Assembly (NCBI GenBank): GCA_004009845.1
Contig: RMBW01000028.1
Coordinates: forward strand, 62,001 to 126,000
Direction of reading: 5' to 3'
Length of the DNA: 64,000 bases
Source: Davidsoniella eucalypti
Lineage: Eukaryota; Ascomycota; Sordariomycetes; Microascales; Ceratocystidaceae
A program made the position numbers and the translations under genes. Below are positions 23,334 to 34,504 of this stretch, in pieces. The notes beneath the pieces are model-generated. The model made no database searches, was not told the DNA's origin, and was given only the letters and a program-made list of their open reading frames with translations. How positions within the stretch are numbered: the stretch's first letter is position 1; each line of letters opens with the position of its first letter.

Positions 23334-25055
23334 CTAACCGTACCATGTACGACCAGGCTGTAGACTATGCGCAATAGTGCAGCGTTTCGTCTGGCACATT
23401 CGCTCACGATCTAGATTCTTCCAGATCGGGCCAGTCGGTCCATTGACGTAATGGTATTGGCCAAAGAGACGCCATTGACGTAGATCAGCCAGCGTGTACA
23501 AACGGTCACCCCACGCGCCAGTGTAGAAGAACCAGTCAATGGGAGCATCAGGATTTTGTGCTGCCGGAGTCAGACAGTTGGGGTTCGCCATGCTGTTCTC
23601 AGGCTCAGGCCGGTCATACTCGTAAAAGTACATGCGGCTGTTTTTGGTTGGGTCCCAGAGTGGTCCACGATCCGTTACATCCTTGAGCATCTTGAATGGC
23701 AGAATGTATGGCTGTAGACCGGGCATGGCGTACATGGCGTGACTGCCGACTGCGCTGTAGAGCACGGGCCGGTTTCCGTGCTTCTCGACGGCGCCCCAGG
23801 CATATGCTTGGCCGCCCTCGTGTTCGCTAAAGAAGACACCACGCGGGACGCCATTCTCAAAGCGCACGAGTGCGTGCTCCCAGTCGCCTACGTGGTTGCC
23901 GAAGCGGATATTGAGCACCGTTTGGCCGAGGTTGTAGCTGTAGAAGAAGAACCAGAAGGCGTCGACGATGCCGTTGCCTTTGTCGACCACGATGAGTGTT
24001 GCCGGAGCTGAGGAGCGGCCGCTTTCGTCAGGCTTTCCGTCTTTGTCGGAGGGGCCTTCTTGGAATACCTGCTGGGATTGACGCCTGCGATTTTGAGCAC
24101 CGGGTAGTCTACGTGGGTCGGTGATGCGATTCAGTGGCTCGTTGGGTTTCTTGTCGAACCAGCTCGTGCCTTCCTGCAGATATTGCTCGGCGCTGGGAAG
24201 TTCAGGATGTCTCTTAGGGTCTGGCTTGCCGCTGCCTGGGTCGTCGTGGTCCGGGTCAGAATCGTCATCCTCAGAATCTCTCGGACGGCCTGCGGCGTTG
24301 AAAAGCCAGGTCGGTCGGCTCTCGACGTCGTCTTCGCTGACCAGGAATACCATATTCGTGTCGGAGAGGTTGTTCAGTTGGCTGAGGGAGTTGAGTGACA
24401 AGGGCTCAGGCGGCACAATGGTGCTCATGCCATCGTCGTGGTTGTCAACGGCGACGCCCATGTGCCGCACATGCTCGGCGATATCGCTGGGCCAGAAATG
24501 CTCTTTGCTGCAGAGATGAACGAGCGGCGCATGGTCCAAGACGTATTGTGGGATATCGCGGAGAATCGTCCGGTTGGCCTGCTCGTCGCGGGAACCTGGT
24601 TTGGGCCGCGGAAGTGACGGCTTGCGTGAAGCCTGCCAGCTGTGATAACGAGCAATGGGACTGCCCTCATCACCCTCCTCGTCATCGAACTGAATCGGAT
24701 CCTCGAGATCATAGAAGGCGTTCTCGAGGTTATCATCCTCGGCTAGTAAGGCACGGAGCTCTAGGCTAATACGATGGCTATCGTCGGTCGGAATTATGGT
24801 TCCCTTGCCGGCAGGAGGGTCTATTCTGATATGCTGGATGCCACACAAGCTGAGCCAACGGCACGCTTGTCGATCTAGCCAATAATGTGACGAGGCCACC
24901 CACTGCTTATCTTCACGTCGCTTGTCGCCGCTTGGTGGCACGGGATTCAAAATACGAGGCAGAAGCCATGTGCCGAGAGACACGGAGAAGAAGAGAATGC
25001 CGAAAATAATGAGGTACCTCAGCCGCGAAAGAGATACGGTATTAAGCATGGCCAT
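23334..25055 (-). CDS. Vps62-family protein with one membrane anchor, 573 aa, intronless
   Basis: Starts MAMLNTVSL; residues about 10-32 form a hydrophobic segment (YLIIFGILFFSVSLGTWLL), probably a signal anchor. The rest carries the conserved Vps62 signature in two parts: DHAPLVHLCSKEHFWPSDI near residue 173, and WFFFYSYNLGQTVLNIRFG, then GNHVGDWEHALVRF, GVFFSEHEGGQAY and YSAVGSHAMY in the second half. An acidic, poorly ordered linker separates them. Yeast Vps62 was found in vacuolar protein sorting screens; its biochemical role is not established. The start 6 nt downstream (second Met) is equally possible. Facing the 1120-residue gene, it shares only a 3' intergenic region with it. Confidence 0.85.
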   Translation of the reverse strand: MAMLNTVSLSRLRYLIIFGILFFSVSLGTWLLPRILNPVPPSGDKRREDKQWVASSHYWLDRQACRWLSLCGIQHIRIDPPAGKGTIIPTDDSHRISLELRALLAEDDNLENAFYDLEDPIQFDDEEGDEGSPIARYHSWQASRKPSLPRPKPGSRDEQANRTILRDIPQYVLDHAPLVHLCSKEHFWPSDIAEHVRHMGVAVDNHDDGMSTIVPPEPLSLNSLSQLNNLSDTNMVFLVSEDDVESRPTWLFNAAGRPRDSEDDDSDPDHDDPGSGKPDPKRHPELPSAEQYLQEGTSWFDKKPNEPLNRITDPRRLPGAQNRRRQSQQVFQEGPSDKDGKPDESGRSSAPATLIVVDKGNGIVDAFWFFFYSYNLGQTVLNIRFGNHVGDWEHALVRFENGVPRGVFFSEHEGGQAYAWGAVEKHGNRPVLYSAVGSHAMYAMPGLQPYILPFKMLKDVTDRGPLWDPTKNSRMYFYEYDRPEPENSMANPNCLTPAAQNPDAPIDWFFYTGAWGDRLYTLADLRQWRLFGQYHYVNGPTGPIWKNLDRERMCQTKRCTIAHSLQPGRTWYG

Positions 25056-26338
25056 GATAGGCGTTTGCTCCTATGGTTTGTCGGTGGAATCGATGAAGGA
25101 GGGCGTTCACGCTAAATTGAGACTCTAATTAAAGCCTCTTAGGCCCTTTTTGAGCTTGCTCTGACTTAGACCAGCTAAAGAAAGAGGCGCTTGAAAAGAA
25201 AGGCTTGAAAAGCGTTTGGCTTAATGAATCAAGTGTAAAAAAAATTATTAAAAAAAAAGACTTAGGGCTAAAACTGCCGACTGAGATATTGAAAGAGAGG
25301 GAAAAAAAAAAAAGTCAAGAAATCAAGAGAACTGATCGACTAAAATGACGCCTAAAACGATCTGGGGAAATCACAAAAGCGAAACAGGCAGCTGCAGCTT
25401 GACTGAGTGCAAGCAACACAACCTGGTAGTTACTAATTACCAGCTACCACAGATAGGCCTCGGGATTCTTGGAAAAAATAAGATAGACAAGGTAACTACC
25501 CAAAGATCGAGCAATTGTCAAAGCCCAACACCGCCGAAACAGAAAGCTGAAAGCTTGGATCACTTAGTCAGACAACGCTTAGTCAGGCCTAAGATGCATG
25601 CTTGGGTTTTCTCTTGAGAACCCTAGGTAATGCGGCGAAGACAGAAATTGCAAAGTCCAGGCTGACAAACGTACTTAAGTGACGGAGAGGGGCCGAGATG
25701 GAAGAAGATAACAAAGAGGATATAATAACGGGCGAAGAAAGTGCGGCTCTGACGTTTTAATCCAAATGTTGGGTCGCTGTGAGGGGAATGGTGGTGTTAA
25801 GTAGTAGTCAAAGAAAAGAGAAAAAAGAAAGAAAGAGAAATGAAGTATTATAATTCAGGCCAGCACAGCCAAGTAAATGCATGTGGTGAAGTCATCGATT
25901 GCCCAACTAAAACTAGAAACAACAAGTACCGCGGCGGGATCTGCAGGAAGCCCTGAAATAGCAAGACAAACAAGTGAAAAGTGGAAAAAAAGCTAGAGCC
26001 GGCCTTCCGAAGTGTCAAAGTCTTCTCTGCTTTGGTGCTAGTTTTTGCTGGTCTCATGTTTTTTTTGTCTATTCTTTATCCGCCATCCGCCTAACATTTG
26101 TTACATCACAAACTTGGCTTAAAGGCTGCCCTTTTAGCCTTTGGCCTTCAGGCCTGCTCGGCAGCATAGCTCGTTTAGTAATGCAATAGTTCTTAAAAGT
26201 ACCGTATACAATAGTCATCTCATCCGCCAGCTGTTATCGGCTGGCAGCCAACGTCATTAAAATCGAAGGGGGGTATCCTATTGTAATTACTATGTATGAA
26301 TATAGCGTATATCATCTCTATCTCTCCATTTTCTCGCT
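25056..26338. other. Intergenic region between the dynactin p25 and Vps62-family genes
   Basis: Both neighbours are on the minus strand, so this holds the Vps62-gene promoter and the p25 3' flank. The open frame 25345-25617 (+, 90 codons) has no recognisable features. A-rich runs occur at 25236-25310. Nothing else is seen. Confidence 0.5.
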
Positions 26339-27102
26339 CTATGAGCTCTGTACTGTGTTTCCGACGGTTTTGTAGAGCTCACGTAATTCAAACTCATCAT
26401 AGCTACCTTCAGGGATCTCGCCGACCACCCGCGCCGGCTGCCCCGCGACGATGCTAAAACTAGACACAACCATATGTGGCGGCACCACAGCACCGTCCAA
26501 TATCTTGACGTAGTCCTTGATGATAGCAAGAGACCCAATCACTACATTGCTGCCGATGTACACGTGGCTGCCAACAACTGCAGCTTCGATAACGCTGCTC
26601 TGGCCAATAAACACATGGTCGCCCAGGCGTAGGGGCACATAGCTAAACACACTATACATATCACGAAAACGGAGCAATGTCAGCTTATAATGACAGACCC
26701 AACGAACCGTTGCGGCAAACACTCGGCTGTACGATGCATTTAAAATAACTTACCCTTTATTGAATCGCCCTGGTGGCCGTAGCAGACAGCCTCTACTCAA
26801 GAAGCAGTAGCGGCCAATGGCGATAGATGTGTTGTTAACCTGTGACTGGCCCTGTCCTGGTGGGATGGCATTTGGATGGTAGCGCGCCAGATCGCCCCGA
26901 ATCATGACTTCAGGCTGGATCACCGTCTTTCCGCCCAACATGATGTTCTGTGTGCCAACCAGCGTGGCCTTGCGGGCCACTTTGTTGCCGGTGTCCTTAG
27001 GCCTAGTGTGAGCAAGTGTCTTGATGCAGCAGTCGTTTATTCATACTTCCGTAGACTTACCGTTTCGATGTACTCGCCCTTTACCGGTCTTCGTGCAGAC
27101 AT
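26339..27102 (-). CDS. Dynactin subunit p25 (DCTN5-like), 198 aa, 3 exons
   Basis: Exons 27102-27061, 26995-26754 and 26651-26339; introns of 65 and 102 nt. The reading frame continues only if the first acceptor is the AG of CCTAAG just inside an earlier CTAG; this choice gives GEYIETDTGNK, matching animal p25 (GEYVETDTGNK), whereas the earlier AG runs into a stop. Next come VGTQNIMLGGKTVIQ and a series of hexapeptide repeats of a left-handed beta-helix (VFIGQSSVIEAAVVGSHVYI and following), ending with KILDGAVVPPHMVV. Human p25 is 182 aa. p25 and p27 form the pointed-end complex of dynactin, which in hyphal fungi links dynein to early endosomes. The small 14-codon first exon is confidently placed. 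Confidence 0.92.
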
Positions 27103-28387
27103 GTTGACCAAATAATTATAACTACTCAGAGGTGAAGCTATAGCTTAGCTTACACAGCCGACGGACAAGAAGGGTAATTCTTGTTGTTTGGCTTGCCCTT
27201 TGCCCCTATAGATGCCAAAATACAACGCTAATGTGGGTCTCTAGAAAGCTCTGCCAGCTGCCAGCTAAGAAGTACATGATACTCAATTACTATTCTTGCG
27301 GGCTAACACTAAAGCGGAGTCACGGTGCACTTGACCATATGCAGCATGACAAAGCACAGAACTGTGGGTCTCTATTTCAATGTAGAGGAAAATGAAACGA
27401 CAAATTCGGCTACTTTTCCTATCGCTTAAATTGTTCAATGACTCACGAAAGCTAATAATTATGCACGTTATTGCACATTTTGTTTCGTCCGTAGGTAGGC
27501 AGAAGAGTCTCTAATTTTTTCTGAAAAGGAGCACCTTTTGAATATGGCTTAATAATCACGTACTCTCGGGCTTCTATCTAAGTTGATGTTAGAGTTACCA
27601 GAACAACAAGCAAGGTTCTCTCGCACTATTTCCAGTCCTAAAAAGCTTATACCCGACTTCACGCAAAAACGAGCGTCATTGTCAAATTCATCTATTCTGA
27701 ACCCCTGTTCATCGGCCCATACCAACCAAACAGAATCATCCTATCTCTAGTCACGTGTTCGTCTGTCCCAAGAGTATCAGTCGATGACAATCTGCGATTG
27801 AAACTTGTCGTCCATCACCAAAGCATCAATTATATTTATCACCGACTTGAATCACTGAGATTACATGGCTACGAATTGACTACCGGATAGAAATTCAAAG
27901 TTCTTCGCTAGACAATAAGATGATGTCCGATTCCAAGATCGAGAGCTAGAAAAAATCGGTATTTTGCCAAACCATACTCTATAAGCTTTGCAACCTCTCC
28001 CAAGTGTTTCTTCATTGGTGTGACCCAAGACATTCTTAGCAGATATGGGTGGCCATTTTACTATGGAAGTAGGCCTTTTTGATATCAATGATGGTAAATG
28101 TCTTGTTCCTAAGCTTCGTACATCATGTAATGTAAGATCCAGCTATTAGCATCTATTTGCTTGCAACCCAAGATATTATGTTGTTTGAGCATATTCAACT
28201 TTATGGACATCATGGACGTACCATATTTCTGTAGCATTCTATCAAAATATTCCACCATGATTGGTTAATTTCTTTTGAATTTAGACAAAGTAATTTGAGA
28301 GAAAAGTAATTTTAAACATACATGCCCTTCAACTCAGTACATTTCAAGATTAGCAGATAGTAAGGACTGTTAATTTCATTATCAAGT
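27103..28387. other. Decayed, gene-poor region
   Basis: No intact gene. On the + strand the frame 27750-28070 reads like a broken coding segment (for example RLESLRLHGYELTTG before a TAG at 27888, and later SRYGWPFYYGSRPF), with several stops in the same frame. On the minus strand 27861-28088 is open for 75 codons. I cannot decide the strand or the family. The composition and nonsense codons fit the neighbouring pseudogene. Confidence 0.35.
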
Positions 28388-30174
28388 TCAATCACTAGCT
28401 TGTTCCCCTAGTTCTGGCTCAGTTGCTATTGTTGGCACAACGGCGTTGCTATACTCAGTGTCACTCATCTTATGCAAGTCTGTTTTTGTGACAAGAAGGC
28501 CACAAAGTATCTTATAGAGATCTTTCTTGGCCTTCCTTTACGGGATATCCGGAAACAATTCTAGGGATAAAACGAAGGACTCGATCGAAGAAAACTTGTA
28601 CAATACCGAGTGAAGTAGATATACCATACTCTGTTAAGTAGCTGTGCCAAAGATACCCTCTAGATATCAGCTTGCATGGAATAGGTAGATAGTCTCTTGG
28701 TCTATATCCAATGTCAAAAACAAGTAAAATAGTCCAGCTTGCTACAAATTCGCCAGTATCACTAATGTTAACAATGCCCTATCTAAAATAGTTTCTGATA
28801 TCAACTAGTGCCTTGACAAGGTTATCATTGAGAGAAATATGGGCATAGGCTGCCATAGCCAGAATCGGCTCTGGGGACTGTCCAATAGATAGGTTCTCTC
28901 GGTCTTCTGATTCATTGAAGATCCAATGCATCTAACCAGGCACTAGCCTCTGGCAATGAGGTTGATGATAAACCTCAAAGCTTACTCTATTCGAAAGGAG
29001 TGCCAGGTAGCGAACCATGCTCAATGCTGATAACTCAGTTTTTCTATCTGGGTCCAACTTTTCGAAAGCTAGCTAGAATATATCTGACTTTGTGAAATGC
29101 CCATCAGGTCCACATTCAAATTCCTGACAGAAAGCACCAAACATCGGCCGGCCATAAGAGAACAATGACTTCCAATCTATAGCGGGATGGGCCAAGTTGA
29201 GGGGTGGTGCAAAGATATCTAGAGTAGAAAACTCAAAAAAGGGAGGGAAAAGCTCTGTAGGGGTCATGTCGTTGTATGGCTTCTTTTGGCTAGGATCCAG
29301 ATACCGGGGAGGAGAGAAGTTTGAAACTCTGGAGGTAGTATCCACCAAAAGAGAAAAAACACTGTGATTCTTATCAGTGGCTTTAACACGAAGTAAAGCT
29401 GATTGTAGTGACCTAAATAGCACAGCACTATCAGAGCCTTCCTCTTCTTGATCAACTAAGAGGTTTCGTGCTTCATCAAAAGCAAAGACAAATCTGGCTT
29501 TATCCTTTCTTTGTGATTCTTGCAGTACAATACTATTTTCCTCAATGAGTTTTTGGAGTTTATCGCCCCAAAAAGGATCTTCCAGCGAATCTCTGTCCCA
29601 ACACTTTGTCTCACCGTCCGAACTTCTTTTCCTAGACAAGAGATCATCAAGCTTAAGCGTCTTGGAGACAAAGCTCTGGAAACTTTTATTTCCAGTCTGC
29701 AGATCCCAGAAATCAGAGCTGGACATGCCTAATTTCCAAAGATATTTTGCAATAGAAAGATGGCGTTGAATATGTGTTTCCCACCTTTTTTTTGGACCTA
29801 CTCTTGATAGTTCGGAATAGTCTGCTGTATAGATATCAGCAACTAAAGAACGGCCTGGAAATCCAAGGCTTTTAGCTTTAGACAAAGATATGTAGATGAC
29901 AAATACACCGTGGCGTTTAGCCAGCTGCTTCACGGTAAATGGCTTCCCTATTCCAGAAGGCCCAATAAGCGAACTATAGGGTGACATGTACTGCCCTTTC
30001 ATAGCAGCTATCAATATAGTTCAGTAGACGTAAACTATTTGAGACTCCAATTCTTGGGTCCACCTCTGCTCTATCAAAAACTTGCTGCTGCTGGCGATGT
30101 ACAAAATCAAGGAACTGGAAAGTATCAGGTAGTTTCAAGAATAGTCTCCCTAACTTGCCGTGAAAGATAAAGTA
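28388..30174 (-). pseudogene. Broken fungal P-loop ATPase (AAA/STAND-like), nonsense and frameshift mutations
   Basis: The longest intact part (about 30014-29073, 313 codons) has a Walker A-like GPSGIGKP, where the expected Ser/Thr after Lys is Pro, and a Walker B-like FVFAFDEARNLL. Coding continues in the same frame beyond a TAG at 29075-29073 through TAGs at 28934-28932 and 28781-28779, with clear protein character between them (SIGQSPEPILAMAAYAHISL; LISRGYLWHSYLTEYG). A frameshift near 28530-28545 leads into DLYKILCGLLVTKTDL and a final TGA at 28390-28388. Upstream another frameshift near 30000-30010 leads back to FQFLDFVHR and LRLLNYIDSCYERAV, the expected N-terminal part of the ATPase domain. 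All three stops are TAG and could come from CAG or TGG by C-to-T or G-to-A change. It resembles a lineage-expanded unnamed fungal ATPase family; role unknown. Confidence 0.7.
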
Positions 30175-31879
30175 TTATTAAAAGGTTTATAATGGTAACA
30201 TGTGTTGATGATAAGATGCGAAGTTGACTATCAATGGTGGAGAGACTTGGGGTAAGTGGATTATGTATAGATGAAACTGTCTAGTTAAATTTTTCATCTA
30301 ATGGTGGCAAAACTACAATAATCATGGGAAGAGGACTGTGTCACAAGGTCTATAGCTAGGAAACAAAGTTAGATTTCATTCACTCAGTCGAGATATCTAA
30401 GCCTAAAAATGGGCAAGGCCAATTGCTACTATTATCAGAACATTGTGACACCTAGGATAGGACTAATATGTACAACTCATAGCAAAACACTATTACAATA
30501 TTGTCAAGAACCGTAATATAGACAACTGTATATGGCGTTTATAGGCCTACTAGAAACTGATATCTTACTCAACTCGACTATATTTAACATCTAATCACTG
30601 ATATTATACAATGCCGGATCGGCTACCAAGCAGATGTTGAACATCATCTGGTCAGCATACTCATAGATTCTGTATATTCGAGATTGCACAATCCCTAATG
30701 CAACAGAAGACCTATGTCATGAACGCTGCTATGGACATCCCGACAGCAATGGTACCTATTGCAGTTACCATCTCCAGTTCTGGTGGTTGGGACACCATTT
30801 CCAAGTGGACGGTATCTTGTCTATCCTTCTCGCCATCCCTCACATTCAATACGTAGTCGGTCTGTTCCGTTATGGAGACTTGACCCCCGGTGACTAAGGG
30901 TTAAATTTCCAGGTGTGAAGAAAGATGTAGTTAAAAGCGGAGAAAGCCGGTTAAATCTTTAATGCGACCAAAACTAAGCAAATTATATGTGGCACTTAAG
31001 CTTCCTCTTTTTCTTCTGATTGGCCACATCTTCCTGAATTTTTTAGGTGTCACAAAAATCATGCTTTCATTGATTAGAATTAAGTGCCCTATGTATCTTG
31101 CTAGAGCTGATTGGGCAAGAATAATTGTGATTGGCCATGATAGACTAGTAACCCTATCGGGGTAGGTATTCTGTAAACGTCTGAGTTTCGCCTAAACTTC
31201 GTACTCAGCTTTTTTTTCTTGCTTTTATACATCCAAGTCCAAGTGTAAAAAGCTGTAAAGGCTTGCAAGGGTTAAATCCGCAAAACTCATCTCTAAGCGC
31301 CGACATTTTCTGGGCGCATGGGCTTGGCGCTCTGTGATTGGCCCACCCCGCTCAACGGACAAGGTGAAGCATTTCATATTGTCCACCAAGCACCAATAGC
31401 CATTCTTATTGCTGATACTGGCATATTTCCTGCTTATTGGTGTTTAATAGCAGAGCCACTGAAGCGCCCAGAACATGGCTAGGCTTTGTTTGCTCTATCT
31501 AACTCAATGGCCAGCGCCAATAGCCCGCCGAGTCGGGTGGCTACATAGTTATAGTCATGAATGACAATGGTAAGCTACATAGATATAGCTCTGTGATAAT
31601 ACTAGATAGATCTAGCAGCTGTATATTTTTCTGCTCTTCTCTTCTTCTTCTCAATCTTACAGTTTTCTATCAAACAAATCGCGCCTCATAGCCATCACAT
31701 CGTTCCTCTCCAAACTGCACATCTATCCTCAATAGCCTGTATACCTTTGCATTCTCCAGCTGCTGTACGACCATTTAATCTCTGCGGAGAGTCTCTGCTT
31801 ACGGCCCTCAACCACCTTCACGATATCCTAGAGTCGCATATCGAGATATCGCCGAGGACTCTATACACCGTGAATCATC
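30175..31879. other. Intergenic region between the ATPase pseudogene and the AIM24-domain gene
   Basis: No intact gene. A minus-strand frame at 30712-30905 is open for about 60 codons without ATG, reads like protein (VTGGQVSITEQTDYVLNV, later ELEMVTAIGTIAVGMSIAA) and is preceded by a pyrimidine-rich stretch ending in TTAG; it may be an isolated exon or relic. From about 31600 the + strand becomes C/T-rich, probably the AIM24-gene promoter and leader. Confidence 0.4.
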
Positions 31880-33597
31880 ATGTCGACCCAATACTATCCT
31901 CGTATGTCCCTCTTCCATCGAGCCTCTACTTATGGCCTATTCCTACCGAGTTACTGACACTGCCTTGCCGCACTAGCTCCTCCCGGCGCCGGAGCCGTCC
32001 AACAGCAGCAGCAGCGGAGTTATCCTGCGCCGCCCTCTGTCTCTAACAACACCAGCTACGCACCGCCGCCCTCCCAAACTCCTCCGCAGTACGGTGTTCC
32101 GCCCGCATCTGCGCCTGCCACCAAGACCTCGTTCTACCCTCCACCGCCCGGCGTCGTTTCGCCGCCTATGTCACCTCGCGGCGTAGTCACCTCGTATCCA
32201 CCGCCACCCTCTATCTCCGTCTCCTCCAACCCAGTCACCGGTGCTCACTACCCAGCGCCTCCCCAGCAATACCATCAGCCGCAGCAACAGCAAAAGGCCT
32301 ACCCAGCCCCTCCCGGCGTGAGCCAAACGCCGCCTATCCAGAAACAGCAGCAAGCAAGTCGTATCTACACCCCTCCCACGCATAGTACCCCGTCTCCGGC
32401 TCCGCCGGCGGCTGCTATAGCCGCGCTTAACTTTGCGCCTCCACCTACAGAGCCCATATCTCCCGCCATCCACAGCAGTGCCGCCTCCGTCCACACGCGC
32501 ACAGACTCCATGGCCTCACAGCTTCCCAACACCGCCGTAGCCACCGCCGGGGGTAACTACGCCGCCCCTCCCGACGAAGCCGTAGCCGCACCGCGCACAA
32601 CCGAGATTGTAGCAACTGCGGCCATAGCGGCCGCTTCAGATATGAAGCGCGTCTTGGCTGCGCGCGACAGCACGGCCGACGGTGGTGTTAGTGGACCCGT
32701 GGCCAACTTCGTAGGCGCTCACGCCATCGCCGACGACGTGGGAACGTTCAACGGCGGTAGTTTCCGCATCTCGCATCGCGATTGTAACAGTATCTTGACT
32801 ATCCAACTCGCCATAAACGCGCCGCTTATAGCTCGCCCCGGCGCAATGATTGCCATGTCGCATAGCGTCACCCTCAAAGGTACGGCTAGCTTTAGCTTGA
32901 AAAAGTACGTGGCTGGCGGAGAGATTGGCCACTCGACTTATTCGGGCCCTGGCGAGGTCCTATTGGCTCCGGCCATGCTGGGTGATTTGATCACTATGCG
33001 CCTGTCGGGTACGGAGTCGTGGTCTATGGGTAGAGACGCTTTCTTGGCTTGCACGCAGGGCGTCAAGAAGGAGTATAAACGCCAGGGCTTGAGTAAGGCA
33101 CTCTTCTCGGGCGAAGGCTTCTTTGTATACAAGATCTCTGGCACGGGATTGTTATGGATGACCAGTTTCGGCGCTGTCATCCGCAAGGAGGTGAGTTTTT
33201 CTTATTTTTTTTTCTTACATATATTCTTGGCCCTGGTGGTCTGTTATACGAATACCTGGACTGACAAATATCTTTCTTTCTCTTTGTTCATATATAGCTT
33301 CAAGAAGGCGAGAAGTACCTCGTCGACAACGGCCATCTTGTCGCATGGAATACAAAGTACGTCATGGAACGTGTGGCTTCTGGTGGTATCATCTCCGGCC
33401 TAGCTTCTGGTGAAGGCCTCGTTTGCAAGTTCACCGGACCCGGAACCGTCTACCTTCAAACACGCAATGCTGTAAGTTTCTATATCCTTTGTATCTTCAT
33501 ACTATCATCTTCATGAAACATAAAACAAAAGCAGCTTACTAACTTAAACTAGCGGACGTTTGGCGCCTACCTAACTGGCCAGGCAGCTCAGGGCTAG
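31880..33597 (+). CDS. AIM24-domain protein with Pro/Gln-rich N-terminus, 484 aa, 4 exons
   Basis: Exons 31880-31901, 31977-33190, 33298-33471 and 33553-33597; introns of 75, 107 and 81 nt, all GT-AG, joining phases correctly. The first exon encodes only MSTQYYP plus one base. Residues 8-240 are Pro/Ala/Gln/Ser-rich and probably disordered. The AIM24 (DUF124) domain begins at about residue 245 (GTFNGGSFRISHRD, ARPGAMIAMSHSVTLKG, GPGEVLLAPAMLGDLI) and runs to the end, where TRNARTFGAYLTGQAAQG spans the last intron. Yeast Aim24 is mitochondrial and supports MICOS, but this form has a long Pro-rich N-terminus and no evident presequence, so a cytosolic location is as likely. Domain call is firm; function is not. 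Confidence 0.88.
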
Positions 33598-34504
33598 GGA
33601 TCATATTCTCGACGGGTTTTAATGTCTTTTCTTTTGTTTTCAATTTTATTGTATTATCGGCGTTCAATCCTCTGTTTTTGTCGTCCTTTGGGCCCTAACT
33701 TTCCTCTCTTTTTAGTTTAGAGGTATTTCTTACAAGGTACTTTTTTAGCATCTTTGCTACTACCAATTCATCTATCCATCTACTCAAAATCGAGACATAT
33801 TTTTTCTCCTCTGCATATTCAATGATTCTTTATAGAGCAGAACTTTTTATTCATGGCTACGGAACGATAAAAAAAGGGTTATACAAAAGAAAGGTTGAAA
33901 AAGTGGTTTGGTCTAGTAATAGAATATCACATAGATATTCTTTTAGCCTAGACACGAAAACAACACCCACCAGATGAATACAACTACAAAGAGATAAGAT
34001 AAAGGAAGAAAAAAAAAGGTCGATGATAAAGGCCTACAGTTTTCATCCGTCAAGGCTAGGCAAGCTCACGCACACACACCACATTGCAAAGAAAAGAAAA
34101 AAAGACAAAGAAAACAAAGATAGGTCAAGCATGATTGATAGTCTCATGAAATTCCACACACAAAGGAGAAAAGGATAGAGTAAAGATAGTTATGGAGGCA
34201 AAATAAAAGGAGATGGAGAGAGTAGGAGTAAGTAGTACTAGTTGATAGGCTGCTTGAGACGATAACATCATGTCTAAATCAAGGACCTCGGAGATATAGT
34301 AAAAGTTTGTGTGTGACGGTGGTATTGGATGTTTATGATGGAAGCATGTATGGTAAAACTGATAGTTATTTGTAGCAAGGAAACAAAATTGAAAAACGAA
34401 GATAAACAATATAAGAAAAGAAAAAAGGGTACCCAAGAAGAAAAACAACATGCAATATTTGGGTTTAAAATCAGAACAAAGCCATGGCCGAGGTGACGTT
34501 AGAT
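33598..34504. other. Convergent intergenic region
   Basis: Lies between the 3' ends of the AIM24-domain gene (+) and the Flc-like gene (-). T-rich then A-rich, with no gene seen. It should contain both 3' untranslated regions. Confidence 0.55.

Noticed and set aside
27001..27004. Earlier AG (CTAG) as the acceptor of the first dynactin p25 intron
   Set aside because: It enters a stop codon or loses the frame; the AG of CCTAAG a few bases later restores the conserved ETDTGNK.
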